Part shown: positions 33,285 to 42,774 of the stretch, in pieces | How positions within the stretch are numbered: position 1 is the stretch's first letter | Layout of the letters: each line of letters opens with the position of its first letter | Source of the DNA: an uncultured Oscillospiraceae bacterium | GTDB lineage: Bacteria; Bacillota; Clostridia; Oscillospirales; Oscillospiraceae | Length of the DNA: 64,000 nucleotides | Assembly: GCA_958423465.1 (NCBI GenBank) | Contig: CATZRD010000001.1 | Coordinates: 62,001 to 126,000 of the forward strand | Direction of reading: 5' to 3' | Program-made: the position numbers and the translations under genes | Notes under the pieces: model-generated | The model's input: only the letters and a program-made list of their open reading frames with translations | Databases searched by the model: none | What the model was told of the DNA's origin: nothing

Positions 33285-35822
33285 ATGAAACGAACGAAAC
33301 GAGCGAGCCGCGCCCTGGCGCTGGTCCTGACCGCCGCCCTGCTGCTGGGGCTGGCGGGCTGCGGCGGCAGCGGCAATGTCGGCAGCGGTCAGGAGCCGGA
33401 GGCGGAGCTCCCCGCTCCCATCTCCTTCCACCCCGCCTCCTTCTACAAAGCGGAGGACCTGCCCCTGACGGAGGACCGGGGGGATATGTGGCACAGCTGC
33501 ACCGACGGCGAGACCTTTTTCTACCTGCTGGAGCGCCAGGAGAATGAGACGCGGGAAACCGTCCTGTGCCGGGCGGGACTGACGGAGGGCTCCGCCCGCC
33601 GGCTGGCGGACTACGCCCCTGTCCAGGCGGAGACCGACGGCCGGGTCTTCCCCCTGGGCATGAAGGCGGACGGCCAGGGGAACCTGTGGGTGCTGGAGTC
33701 CTGGGTGATCTTCACCTACGACCTGCCGGAGGATTTCGACCCGGAGACGGACGAGAAATACCCCTACATCACGGACCAGACCTACCACGGCCTGCTGCGG
33801 CGGCTGGACCCGGAGACCGGCGCGGCCCTGGAGGAGCGGGACCTGACGGAGGCCCTCTCCCCCCTCTATGGTGACCTGATCGACTGGCTCATTGACGGCG
33901 AGGGCCGGGTGTATCTTGCCACGGAGACCGGCCTCACGGTGCTGGATGCCTCCGGGCAGGAGCTGGCGGTGCTGGAGGGGGCCGTCCAGCGCAGCTACTC
34001 CAACGGCGGCAGCAGCCTGTGCCTTCTGGCGGACGGCACGGCGGCGGTCCTTACGCCGGAGGGCGTGCGGACTGTGGCTCCGGACGGCGGGAGCTGGGGC
34101 GATACCCTCTATTCCTCCGCCAGCGAGGCGCTCCGGATCTGGCCGGGCCGGGGGGAGTTCGCGTTCTTCTACTCCAATCCCCTCGCCCTGTACGGCCAGA
34201 CGGCGGACAAGGATGGATGCTATAAGCTGCTGGACTGGCAGCTCAGCGACTCCAACGATCAGGCGGCCAGGGACTTTCTCCTGCTGGAGGACAACCAGAT
34301 CGCCCTGCTGAGCCAGACCGGCGACACCCCCCGTCTGACGCTGCTGACCCCCTCGGACACGGCGGCGGACGGGCGGACGGTGCTGACGCTGGCCGCGGTA
34401 TCCAACTATGTGGAGCTGAAGGACCGGGTCATCCAGTTCAACAAGAGCAGCCCAGACTACTTCGTGGTCATCAAGAACTACACCGACGGTCTGGACCAAA
34501 GCGGCCTGGACTGGGGGGAGGTGACCCGGCGGACCCTGGAGCGGCTCAACGTGGACCTCACCGCCGGGAAGGTGCCGGACCTCATTGCCGGGGAGGGCCT
34601 TCCCATTCAGCAGTACGCCGCCAAGGGGTACCTGGAGGACCTGTGGCCCTGGATCGACAGCGACCCGGAGCTTGCCCGGGACCAGCTCATGGAGCACGTG
34701 CTGGACTGCGCCTCCCTGGGCGGCAAGCTGTACGCGGCCGGCAGCAGCTTCACGCTGAACGTCCTCACCGCCCCCGCCGCCCGAATCGGCGACGGATCGG
34801 GATACACCTTGAAGGACCTGATGGATCTGTATGACGATATGCCGGAGGGCAGCTATATCCTGGGGGCCGGAAGCTCGCCCGCCGCAGCCCTGCAGGCGCT
34901 GTCCCAGAGCGGCGAGAGCTTCGTGGACTGGGCCGGCATGACCTGCTCCTTTGACAGTTCGGAATTTGTCCGTCTGCTGGAGCTGTGCGACCGGCAGCCC
35001 CGGGAGGACCCTCAGTACGCGGATCACTTCCTATGCGACGACGGCGGCGCGGCCCTCCGGGAGGGGCGGCAGCTCCTTTGTCGGGATTACATCTACAATA
35101 TGGACACCTTCCTGGCCAACGAGGCCCGCTGCGGCGGCCCGGATGCTCTGTGGGACTACCTGGGGATGCTGCGGGCGAAGGGCGCCAATATGAGCTACAC
35201 CACCAGCAATCTGACGGTGGCGGACAACGCGGTCCACGGCGCGCTGAAGGATGAGCGGTACGCCTCCTTCCTCCAATTTCCCACCGGCGGCGGAACCTCC
35301 GCCGGGTCCTTCGAACTGAGCGATCTGGTGGTCATGCCCGCCGCCTGCCCCAACAAGGAGGGGGCCTGGAGCTTTATCCGGCAGCTCCTGCTGCCCGGCG
35401 GTTCCCTGTACCCCGACGGCACCAACTGGGACGGCAGCGCCGCGTACTTCTACCGGAACTTCCCCATCAACAAGGCGGATTTCGAGACGAAAATGGCCCA
35501 GGAAATGGAGCCCCGATACTATGGCGGGGACGATCCCTATCTGGACGCGGAGGGAAATCCCGTGGAGATATCCGATTTCCCGGAGCGGATCGGCCACCCC
35601 ATCACCATGTTCGTCTATGTCCTGGCCGTCCGGCAGTCCGACGTGGACCGGTTCATGGACCTCTACAACGCCGTCAACCAGGTGGAATACAGAGTAGCTG
35701 ATCCCCTGTGGAACATTCTGGCGGAGCAGACCGCTCCCTTCTTCGCCGGGGAGATCTCGGCGAAGGCCGCCGCCGAATCCATCCAAAAGCGGGCGGAGCT
35801 GTATCTGGGCGAACTTTCATAG
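33285..35822 (+). CDS. Large lipoprotein with propeller-like N-terminus and solute-binding-like C-terminus
   Basis: 845 aa. Signal peptide with lipobox LLGLAGCGG (Cys near 26) predicts a lipid-anchored exported protein. Residues ~60-370 show repeated short beta segments ending in Asp/Gly turns (for example GRVYLATETGLTVLDASGQ and CLLADGTAAVLTPEG), suggesting a beta-propeller. Residues ~373-845 resemble family 1 extracellular solute-binding proteins (VIQFNKSSPDYFVV, GKVPDLIAGEGLPIQQYAAK, NKEGAWSFIRQLL). ATG 33285 has AGGAGG eight bases upstream. No permease lies downstream; two terminators follow. The ligand is unknown. Confidence 0.82.
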   Translation: MKRTKRASRALALVLTAALLLGLAGCGGSGNVGSGQEPEAELPAPISFHPASFYKAEDLPLTEDRGDMWHSCTDGETFFYLLERQENETRETVLCRAGLTEGSARRLADYAPVQAETDGRVFPLGMKADGQGNLWVLESWVIFTYDLPEDFDPETDEKYPYITDQTYHGLLRRLDPETGAALEERDLTEALSPLYGDLIDWLIDGEGRVYLATETGLTVLDASGQELAVLEGAVQRSYSNGGSSLCLLADGTAAVLTPEGVRTVAPDGGSWGDTLYSSASEALRIWPGRGEFAFFYSNPLALYGQTADKDGCYKLLDWQLSDSNDQAARDFLLLEDNQIALLSQTGDTPRLTLLTPSDTAADGRTVLTLAAVSNYVELKDRVIQFNKSSPDYFVVIKNYTDGLDQSGLDWGEVTRRTLERLNVDLTAGKVPDLIAGEGLPIQQYAAKGYLEDLWPWIDSDPELARDQLMEHVLDCASLGGKLYAAGSSFTLNVLTAPAARIGDGSGYTLKDLMDLYDDMPEGSYILGAGSSPAAALQALSQSGESFVDWAGMTCSFDSSEFVRLLELCDRQPREDPQYADHFLCDDGGAALREGRQLLCRDYIYNMDTFLANEARCGGPDALWDYLGMLRAKGANMSYTTSNLTVADNAVHGALKDERYASFLQFPTGGGTSAGSFELSDLVVMPAACPNKEGAWSFIRQLLLPGGSLYPDGTNWDGSAAYFYRNFPINKADFETKMAQEMEPRYYGGDDPYLDAEGNPVEISDFPERIGHPITMFVYVLAVRQSDVDRFMDLYNAVNQVEYRVADPLWNILAEQTAPFFAGEISAKAAAESIQKRAELYLGELS

Positions 35823-35832
35823 GAACGGCAGC

Positions 35833-35867
35833 AAGGAGGCCGGCTCCCTCAGGGAGCCGGCCTCCTT
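35833..35867 (+). terminator. Terminator-like hairpin after the lipoprotein gene
   Basis: AAGGAGGCCGGCTCCC and GGGAGCCGGCCTCCTT make a perfect 16-bp stem with a 3-base loop, eleven bases after the stop. Only a short T tract is present. Confidence 0.75.
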
Positions 35868-35894
35868 CTGAACCGCGAACTGAACCGCGAAACC

Positions 35895-35925
35895 GAGGCC
35901 GCCCCGTAATGGGGCGGCCTCTTCT
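35895..35925. terminator. Second hairpin between the lipoprotein and SLH genes
   Basis: GAGGCCGCCCC, GTAAT, GGGGCGGCCTC followed by TTCT. It lies between two convergent genes and may stop either transcript. A 9-base GAACCGCGA direct repeat sits between this and the previous hairpin. Confidence 0.6.
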
Positions 35926-35956
35926 GCGCGCTGTGCGTGATCTCTTGGAAATGGCG

Positions 35957-38900
35957 TCAGCCCATGACCTCGCCGCCGGGGGCGGAGTGGGCGGTGGACC
36001 AGACCTGTTCCAGAGCGGCCCAATCCCGCTCGGGAAGCTTTTCGGTCCAGTTTTCCACCGTGGCTGTCTCAAGCAGTTCTGTGAGGGAGGTCCAGCGGTA
36101 GTCGTGGGAGTTGGTAGCCTCCTGGATCTGGGGGTAGTACCACGCCTCTATCATCTGGTTGTCGGGCCAGGTGATCATCTCCGACCAGGGCAGCAGATGG
36201 TCTTTATGGGGCCTGCGTCCCAGGGTCCGGTTGACGACGGTGCAGGTCTCCGCCCGGGTGATGGCCGCGTCAGGCCGGAAGCTGCCGTCGGGGTAGCCCT
36301 CGATAAGGCCCAGGGCGCTGGCGGCGGCCAGGAAGCTGGCGTACCACTCGTTGCCGGCCACGTCGGAGAAGTTCCCCAGATAGGTGAAGTACTGGTCCGC
36401 GTACTGGAAGAAGCCCACGGCGATCTTGGTCAGCTCCGCCCGGGTGATCGGCGCGTCGGGCCGGAAGCTGCCGTCAGGATAGCCGGAGACGATGCCCATG
36501 TTGCTGAGGGTGGAGATGGCGTTGTTGAACCAGCTCTCGTAGGGCACGTCGGTGTAGCCGTTGACCTGGCACCAGTACGTCTCCCGGGCCTCGTCGGTGA
36601 GGAGGCGGAAGAAGATGGTGGCCACCTCCGCCCGGGTGATGGACCCCTCGGGCCGCACGGAGCCGTCGGGATAGCCGATGATGTAGGCCACATGGTCCCG
36701 GGTGTTCAGGTCCTCCGGCGGCGGCACAGGCTCATCCGGCTCGTCGGGTTCATCCGGCGGCGTGGGCGGCTCATAAGGCTCCTCCACCCGCACGGTCTCC
36801 CGGTCCTGATCCTCAACGGTCTCCCCGTCCTCGGATTCTCCGGTGACCTCCACCCGATTGGTAAGGCGCCCTTCCGCGCCCTGGTCCACCCAGGCGTAAA
36901 ATTCGACGGTCTTTTCCTCGCCCACATCCAGCTCATCCCACTTCCAACGGTCTTTGCCGTCGGGGACCAGCTCGTCAGGCGCAAAGTCCCGGAGGTCCAC
37001 ATTGTAGAGGATCACGTCGCCGGTGTTCTTTACGGTGATTGCATAGGTCAGATCGTCGTATTCCTCCACGGGGCCGCCCCGATAGGGCCTGCCGTTGACC
37101 TCGACCAGCTCCTTGGTCACAGAGATATCCGGATGGAGTTCGGGGTCGTCGGGGCCGGGGTCGGGCTCGTCGGGTTTTTCGTAGGTGTTGGTGAAGGACA
37201 GGCTGTCCGCAGATCCGCCATTTGCGTCTGTGTATGTCACAGCTCCAATCGCAAGTTTGGCGGGATCGGTCTCACTTTCCGTTACCGTCACTGTCACGGT
37301 GTACCTGGTGCCGTCGTAGGCCACGCCCAGGGTATCGCCCGCTACCTCGGAGACGGTGAACGTGTAGGTCCCCACCTCGGTAAAGGTGATGTCGCCGAAG
37401 CTGGCGGTTTCGTTGCCGGTGATAGTGATGTCACCCGGCACAGTGACCAGAGGGGCGTCTGTATCCACCTGCTTGATCTGGAACGTCGCGGCCTTGGCAA
37501 ACCCCTCCGGGAAGGGTCCCCCCTCCCAGGTCTTGCTGACCGTCAGGGGCAGAGTGACCGGTGTGGGCTTGGGATCGTCGGGCTGGTCAGGCGTGTACGT
37601 GTTGGTGAAGGTCAGGCCGGTCGCAGATCCGCCGCTTGCGTCTGTGTACGTCACAGGCCCGATCGCAAGTGTCACGGAATCAGTCTCACTCTCCGTTACC
37701 TCCACCGTCACGGTGTACTTGGTGTCGTCGTAGGCCACGCCCTGGGCGTCGCCCGCTACCTCGGAGACGGTGAACGTGTAGGTCCCCACCTCGGTAAAGG
37801 TGATGGGGTCAAAGCTGCCGGTTTTCTCTTCGCCGGTGATGGTGAGGCTTTCCGCGTTGTCCGGCAGCGCCGCGCCGTCGGGATTGCCTTCATCCGCCTC
37901 CAGCTTAAACTTCGCGGTGTAGGCAAACCCCTCCGGGAAGGTTTCCCCCGTCCAGGTCTTGCTGACCGTCAGGGCCAGTTTAACCGATTCGGGCTTGGGA
38001 TCGTCGGGCTGGTCGGGGTCGTAGGTGTTGGTGAAGGTCACAGCGTCGGACTGGCCCGCCGCGGAGAGCTTATTGGAGGCGGTGCAGTTTTCCTGGTCCA
38101 GCGTAGGCGCGGAGTTTGCCGTACTGGTCCCCTCGACTGCCGTCTCGTACTGGGCGGCCTCGTCCTCGGTGACGGTGTAGGTGGTCCCCGCGGGGAGATT
38201 TTCGATGGTCAGGGTCTCCTGATCCGACAACCACAGCCTCTCGTTCTGGAAGCGGCCCTCCCCGGCCGGCGCGTCAGCGCCGGCCGCATCCGTGAGCGCG
38301 GCGCTCACGGGTTCCATCGATACGATCTTGTACTTGTCCCCGTCTTTGCCGATCGTCAGCGTGCCGGTCTCGATCTCATAATCATCTTCGTCCGTCACCC
38401 GGTAGGGGTACTCCCCCGCCAGGGCCGGCTCGGCCAGATCGATGTCGCCAACGACTTTTGAATCCCGGTTCGACGCAAGCGGTGTGGCCGTGTAAGTAAA
38501 GCCCAGATCGAAGGCAAACTGTGCGTCCTCCGGCGCTTCCTCCCCCTCTACCACCTTGGTGACGCTGAGGCTGGTCCGGGAGGCGCTGGCAAAGCGGACG
38601 GTGGTGCTGCCGCTGAACAGGCCGTTGAGGATCTTGTTGCCGTAGGTGGTATAGCCGTCGCTCCAGATCGCATCGTCCTGCCATGTATCGTCCGTACTCG
38701 GTTCTCTATGGGGCAGGGGCGTCTTTTTGCTGATCTCCTTGTTGACGGCAGCCTGCACGGCTGGCGAATAATCCGCCAAATCGATTTCCTGATAGCTTCT
38801 GCCCTGATCGTAGATGCCCCAGTAGTTCTGGGACACCAGCAGCCAGTTCCAGCCGCTGGAGGACAGGTAGCCGGAGGGGTTCTCCTCGTTTCCAAGGGGG

Positions 38901-41900
38901 TTCGGCAGCCCCAGCGTATCGGTTAGATCATCCACATACGCGTACTCCAGGGCGGCGTTGCTGTCGTACCGCCTCCACTTCCGCTGGCGGCGGACGGTCT
39001 CCTTAGCCTTATCCTCGATCTCGATCTCGTACCAGTTCAGCTCACCGGCGTCCCGTTCGGCGTCCGCGCCGCCCTCAGTCTTCGCTCTGGCCCGGAGGAC
39101 GTAGATGTCCGTCAGGGTGTTGTTGATCTGACCGACGGAGCCGAAGCTGGCCATGGTGTCCACCAGCCGGCCCACGCCCACCAGGACCGATACGCCGTCA
39201 TGGTCGCCGTAGGCGATGCCCTTGTTCGGGTCGATTTCGTCACCGTCGCTGTTTGTTCCCGGCTCGCCGGCGTAGGCGTGAACGCCCTGGGCGTCCACGA
39301 TGACCCTGACGATCTCCTTGTTGGGGGCGTAGCCCGGCGGCGGGGCCTCCTCCACCAGGTAGTACACACCGTTGGCCAGACCCTCGCCATCGTTGTCGAA
39401 CAGCGCGCCGCCGTTGATGGTCACGCCGTCGTGTTCCTTCGTCAGGTCGTCGGTGGTTTTGGTTTCCAGAGGCCGCGCGCCGGGTTTCAGCCTCAGCTCG
39501 CCGGTGGCGGCATCAACATCAACCGCCTTCTCATCATACAGCGCGAATGTCGCCCCGGTGAGGGTGTTGCCCACCTCGTCCAGACGCTGGACCAGCAGGC
39601 GGTCCTGGATATTGGGGACGTTCACCGTGGCGCCGAAGTTGCGCTTGAAGTTGCTCTCCCGGTGGTTGACCCGCCAGGTCTGGGTGCCGTCCATGTCATC
39701 CCAGGTCTCCGCCTCGGAGTAGTAGAAGCCGGTGGAGAATTTTACATGGGACAGCTGTTCTTTCTTTATAGTCTCATCCGTTGAAAGATTGCCGTGGTCG
39801 TCCGCCACCATGAAATAGTAGGAATCGATCTCTCCGGGCAGATCCGGGATGGTGGTCTCGTAGCCGCCGGAGGCCCCGGGGGAGAACCGGTAGGCGATGC
39901 CGTCCAGAGAGGCGTCCCGGGACTGCCTGGACAGCCGGCCGATCAGCGCGCCCAGCTTTTGGGAGAAATCGTTCTCGCTGTCCTCAGCCTCCAGCACCGG
40001 GGTGATGGTCCAGCCCTCCTCGGCGCTGCCGTGGACCAGGCCCCAGTTGCGCATGCTGGTGATATCGCTATCCTCTTTCGGAGGCTCATCCCCCAGCCAG
40101 CCCAGGACCACCGCGAACAGGCCCACCTCGGTTCGTCCTTCTTTGTCAAGCGTATCCTGACGGGCTTTGAGGTTCAGCGGCTTTCTCTGAGTTTCCCCGG
40201 CCTTTGCCATAAACCGGATCTCCTGGGGGGCGGAGACGATGACGTTGGGGGTGGCGTATACGCCGTTGTTCCAGCGGTCGTTGGACCGGAGGATGTAGGT
40301 GCCGTTGATGTTCTCCAGACGCAGGGAGATCTTGTCCAGCGTCCGGTAGCCAGGGTCCCCGTTTTCCTCCTCCAGCTCCAGCAGCAGGGCGTTCTGGTAT
40401 GTCAGGCCGCCGGAGGATACCACCGTGCCCACGCAGTAGGGCTGGTACTGGGTGTACAGGTCCGCCAGACTCAGGAGCTTACCGGCCCGGGTGCCCATCT
40501 GCCCGCTGTAGCGGAGGGTCAGGCTGCCGCTCGCGTCGGTCTCGCCGGTGGCGATGACCTTGTTTTCCACCGGGGCCGTGGGGTCGCCGGAGGTCCACTC
40601 GTCAAAATCGTTATCCTGGGGCTTCACCACCCGCAGGTTGAACTGGACGCCTTCGAGGCCCTCGCCGTCCTGGTCCACCTTTTTGATGTAGGTGGGGGCG
40701 ATCTCCTGCAGGTTGTACTTCAGGCGCATATTGGAGTCGAAGCCGCCCCGCTCCAGATAGAAGAAGTCCAGGGTGTGGTAGGTGTCGTCGTCGTAGATCC
40801 AGCCGGTTTTCGCTTCATTTTTCCGGAACCGCTGGACCGTGCCGTCGATGGTGACCTCCACTTTCCTGGCGTTGGCCAGCGCGGTTTGGTAGTTCCCTTC
40901 GGTCAAATTTGCCGCTACACCATCGATCTTCACCGAGCCGCGGTCCCCGCCCTCGATGGCCGCAAGAATGTACTGGTCCAGAAGAGTGGAGGCGTTTTCC
41001 AGGCTAACTCCATTCTTATAAACGCCCTCATTCACCACCACCTCGCCGGTGGCAAAGTTGATGTTCAGGGTGGCCGCGTCGTGGTTGCCGCCTATGTCGC
41101 CCACCAGCACGCCGTCCAGGAACACCCACACGTCATCGTCTCCCCTGAAGTCGTAGGTGATGTCCTTGTCCTGGTCGGTCTTGCCGTCCTTGGGCTGGAT
41201 GAACTGGGTGGACATATGGACCCCGAAGAAGTGGTTCAGAGCTTTGTCTGCGCGGTCATTAATGCCGACATAGCCCTTTCCCGTATTCGTGGCCTCGTTA
41301 AAGGGGAAAAACCCGATACAATTCCCCATATTGTAGATGGTGAAGGCCTTGCCGTCCTCGTTGAGCTGGGCGGAGGTCTTGGCGCTGTCGAAACGGAAGT
41401 ACCCCTCCTCGTCTATCTGGAGCAGGCCCATGACGTTGGGGTAGGTCTCCCGGCTCGCTACATTCTCGTCGGGGTCGAAGAGGTAATCCAGCGGATCGTT
41501 TTTAGATGTATTAGCCACAGTTGTGGTGCCATCAGCATTCAGCGTACCTTCGTCGATGACCTGCCCCGCCCGGACCGTCGGGTAGCCGTCCTGGTTCAGC
41601 AGGCGGTAGACGATGTTCTCCGTCACCGCCGCGCTGCCCGACCACTCGTTGATGTGTCTGGCGGTGCGATCAATTTTTCCGTCTCCGTCCGAGGTAAACT
41701 TCAGGGCGTGGCCCGCGTTGATGCCGCCATCGTAGACAGCTTCGTCCAGTTTGGAAGAATTCAATTCCTTTATTACATTACCGTTTTCGTCTTTTACCAC
41801 ACCCCCGTTTTCATCTGTCTTCGGTACATACCCTCTATCATACAGGTCGATCTTATTGCCGTCCTCTGTGGAATTGCCCTTGACCCAGTAGTCGAAGAGG

Positions 41901-42562
41901 TCGATGGTGGTTCCCGCCGGGGACACGCCCTGGGCCGGCTCCGGCGGCTCCGGGGCGGTGACAGCCGTGCATAGGGCGTGATATTCAGTGTTTCCAGATC
42001 CACTCCAGCCGCCGAATAACCTGTCCCCCTGATTGCTGCTGGCAGCAACATCGATCTCTTCGCCGCCATAGGTGACCAAGGCGGACAGGCGATACAGGCC
42101 CGCCTTATTTCCTGTTCCTTCTGCGACTGTGAATTGGGAAGCATCGGCCTTGGACACAAGTTGGAGGCTCCCAACGCCATTCGTTTGTCCGTATCGAATT
42201 ATCTGCAAATACTGCTTGTTCCCGCCGCTTCCGGTGGTGATGTAGTATTTGCCCTCTCCGGCGGGCTCAAGAGTCCAGATCTTGATCCGGTCCGCGATGG
42301 ATTGGCTGTCACATGCCGCCGTCCACTCGCCGTTTTTCTCGCTGACGCCGCTGACGGGCACGCTTTTCAGCGAGACCTGGTCACCGGCCGTCGCTTCCGC
42401 CGTCATGGCCATTTTATGCCCCGGATTCACAATGGCGAAGGTCGCCCCGCCCAGCGGATCGTCGTCCCCCTCCGCCAGGGCGGGAAGCGCCGCCACGGGA
42501 AATACGCTCAGCGCCATGACCAGCGCCAGCGCCGCGCTGAGGAAACGTCTCCAATGCTTCAT
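35957..42562 (-). CDS. Giant multidomain SLH-anchored surface protein (adhesin-like)
   Basis: 2,201 aa. Signal peptide about 1-33 (LSAALALVMALSVFPVAALPALA). Then a domain beginning ATFAIVNPGHKMAM (about 40-200), a fibro-slime/PA14-like domain (about 411-515; YDFRGDDDVWVFLDGVLVGD), two SpaA-like prealbumin-fold domains (about 614-700, GLEGVQFNLRV; about 979-1100, LTGATFALYDEK and YYLVEEAPPPGY), a pilin-like domain (about 1327-1515), two near-identical Spy0128-type pilin isopeptide domains (about 1526-1660 and 1667-1796), a DUF11-like domain (about 1815-1910), a Pro/Glu/Asp linker and three SLH repeats (about 1955-2130; IGYPDGSVRPEG, SGYPDGSFRPDA, EGYPDGSFRPDA). No LPXTG is seen, so it is probably held by SLH binding to cell-wall polymer. 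ATG 42562 has GGGAGGG upstream. Ligand unknown. Confidence 0.9.
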   Translation of the reverse strand: MKHWRRFLSAALALVMALSVFPVAALPALAEGDDDPLGGATFAIVNPGHKMAMTAEATAGDQVSLKSVPVSGVSEKNGEWTAACDSQSIADRIKIWTLEPAGEGKYYITTGSGGNKQYLQIIRYGQTNGVGSLQLVSKADASQFTVAEGTGNKAGLYRLSALVTYGGEEIDVAASSNQGDRLFGGWSGSGNTEYHALCTAVTAPEPPEPAQGVSPAGTTIDLFDYWVKGNSTEDGNKIDLYDRGYVPKTDENGGVVKDENGNVIKELNSSKLDEAVYDGGINAGHALKFTSDGDGKIDRTARHINEWSGSAAVTENIVYRLLNQDGYPTVRAGQVIDEGTLNADGTTTVANTSKNDPLDYLFDPDENVASRETYPNVMGLLQIDEEGYFRFDSAKTSAQLNEDGKAFTIYNMGNCIGFFPFNEATNTGKGYVGINDRADKALNHFFGVHMSTQFIQPKDGKTDQDKDITYDFRGDDDVWVFLDGVLVGDIGGNHDAATLNINFATGEVVVNEGVYKNGVSLENASTLLDQYILAAIEGGDRGSVKIDGVAANLTEGNYQTALANARKVEVTIDGTVQRFRKNEAKTGWIYDDDTYHTLDFFYLERGGFDSNMRLKYNLQEIAPTYIKKVDQDGEGLEGVQFNLRVVKPQDNDFDEWTSGDPTAPVENKVIATGETDASGSLTLRYSGQMGTRAGKLLSLADLYTQYQPYCVGTVVSSGGLTYQNALLLELEEENGDPGYRTLDKISLRLENINGTYILRSNDRWNNGVYATPNVIVSAPQEIRFMAKAGETQRKPLNLKARQDTLDKEGRTEVGLFAVVLGWLGDEPPKEDSDITSMRNWGLVHGSAEEGWTITPVLEAEDSENDFSQKLGALIGRLSRQSRDASLDGIAYRFSPGASGGYETTIPDLPGEIDSYYFMVADDHGNLSTDETIKKEQLSHVKFSTGFYYSEAETWDDMDGTQTWRVNHRESNFKRNFGATVNVPNIQDRLLVQRLDEVGNTLTGATFALYDEKAVDVDAATGELRLKPGARPLETKTTDDLTKEHDGVTINGGALFDNDGEGLANGVYYLVEEAPPPGYAPNKEIVRVIVDAQGVHAYAGEPGTNSDGDEIDPNKGIAYGDHDGVSVLVGVGRLVDTMASFGSVGQINNTLTDIYVLRARAKTEGGADAERDAGELNWYEIEIEDKAKETVRRQRKWRRYDSNAALEYAYVDDLTDTLGLPNPLGNEENPSGYLSSSGWNWLLVSQNYWGIYDQGRSYQEIDLADYSPAVQAAVNKEISKKTPLPHREPSTDDTWQDDAIWSDGYTTYGNKILNGLFSGSTTVRFASASRTSLSVTKVVEGEEAPEDAQFAFDLGFTYTATPLASNRDSKVVGDIDLAEPALAGEYPYRVTDEDDYEIETGTLTIGKDGDKYKIVSMEPVSAALTDAAGADAPAGEGRFQNERLWLSDQETLTIENLPAGTTYTVTEDEAAQYETAVEGTSTANSAPTLDQENCTASNKLSAAGQSDAVTFTNTYDPDQPDDPKPESVKLALTVSKTWTGETFPEGFAYTAKFKLEADEGNPDGAALPDNAESLTITGEEKTGSFDPITFTEVGTYTFTVSEVAGDAQGVAYDDTKYTVTVEVTESETDSVTLAIGPVTYTDASGGSATGLTFTNTYTPDQPDDPKPTPVTLPLTVSKTWEGGPFPEGFAKAATFQIKQVDTDAPLVTVPGDITITGNETASFGDITFTEVGTYTFTVSEVAGDTLGVAYDGTRYTVTVTVTESETDPAKLAIGAVTYTDANGGSADSLSFTNTYEKPDEPDPGPDDPELHPDISVTKELVEVNGRPYRGGPVEEYDDLTYAITVKNTGDVILYNVDLRDFAPDELVPDGKDRWKWDELDVGEEKTVEFYAWVDQGAEGRLTNRVEVTGESEDGETVEDQDRETVRVEEPYEPPTPPDEPDEPDEPVPPPEDLNTRDHVAYIIGYPDGSVRPEGSITRAEVATIFFRLLTDEARETYWCQVNGYTDVPYESWFNNAISTLSNMGIVSGYPDGSFRPDAPITRAELTKIAVGFFQYADQYFTYLGNFSDVAGNEWYASFLAAASALGLIEGYPDGSFRPDAAITRAETCTVVNRTLGRRPHKDHLLPWSEMITWPDNQMIEAWYYPQIQEATNSHDYRWTSLTELLETATVENWTEKLPERDWAALEQVWSTAHSAPGGEVMG

Positions 42563-42660
42563 ACGGTATCCCTCCCAAGATGATGAACTGCCGGGGCCTG
42601 TCCGGCAGAAATAACGCCGCGATATGGACAAATTCAGCAAGATATCATAACCAGACCTAT

Positions 42661-42689
42661 ATTATATCGCCTGGCGGCGGGGATAGCAA
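42661..42689 (-). promoter_or_regulatory. Sigma-A-type promoter of the giant SLH protein gene
   Basis: Minus strand TTGCTA (-35), 17-base spacer, TATAAT (-10), leaving a leader of about 95 bases. Confidence 0.75.
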
Positions 42690-42718
42690 GACGGATTTTA
42701 CAATTGGGGAAAATTTTC

Positions 42719-42750
42719 AGGCCCGGCGGGTGAGCTTACCCGCCGGGCCT
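42719..42750 (-). terminator. Terminator after the NifX-like gene
   Basis: AGGCCCGGCGGGT and ACCCGCCGGGCCT form a 13-bp perfect stem with loop of six; the minus strand continues with GAAAATTTTCC. It lies 25 bases after the NifX-like stop. Confidence 0.75.
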
Positions 42751-42774
42751 TGCCGTATGCTGCCGCTGATACGA

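Noticed and set aside
32720..33376. Long N-terminal extension of the GntR frame to 33376
   Set aside because: It crosses the promoters and palindromes and the lipoprotein start; the TTG at 33085 has a good ribosome binding site and the family length.
33141..35027. 628-residue open frame on the minus strand
   Set aside because: Antisense of the lipoprotein gene; it would also run across the divergent promoters.
36700..36790. Short GC-rich tandem repeats that could suggest a CRISPR or VNTR
   Set aside because: They encode the Pro/Glu/Asp linker of the SLH protein; repeat units are short, in frame and without spacers.
35708..38461. 917-residue open frame on the plus strand
   Set aside because: Opposite the SLH protein; apparent repeats only mirror the duplicated pilin domains.
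39794..41974. 726-residue open frame on the plus strand
   Set aside because: Antisense of the giant SLH protein with no recognisable domain or ribosome binding site.
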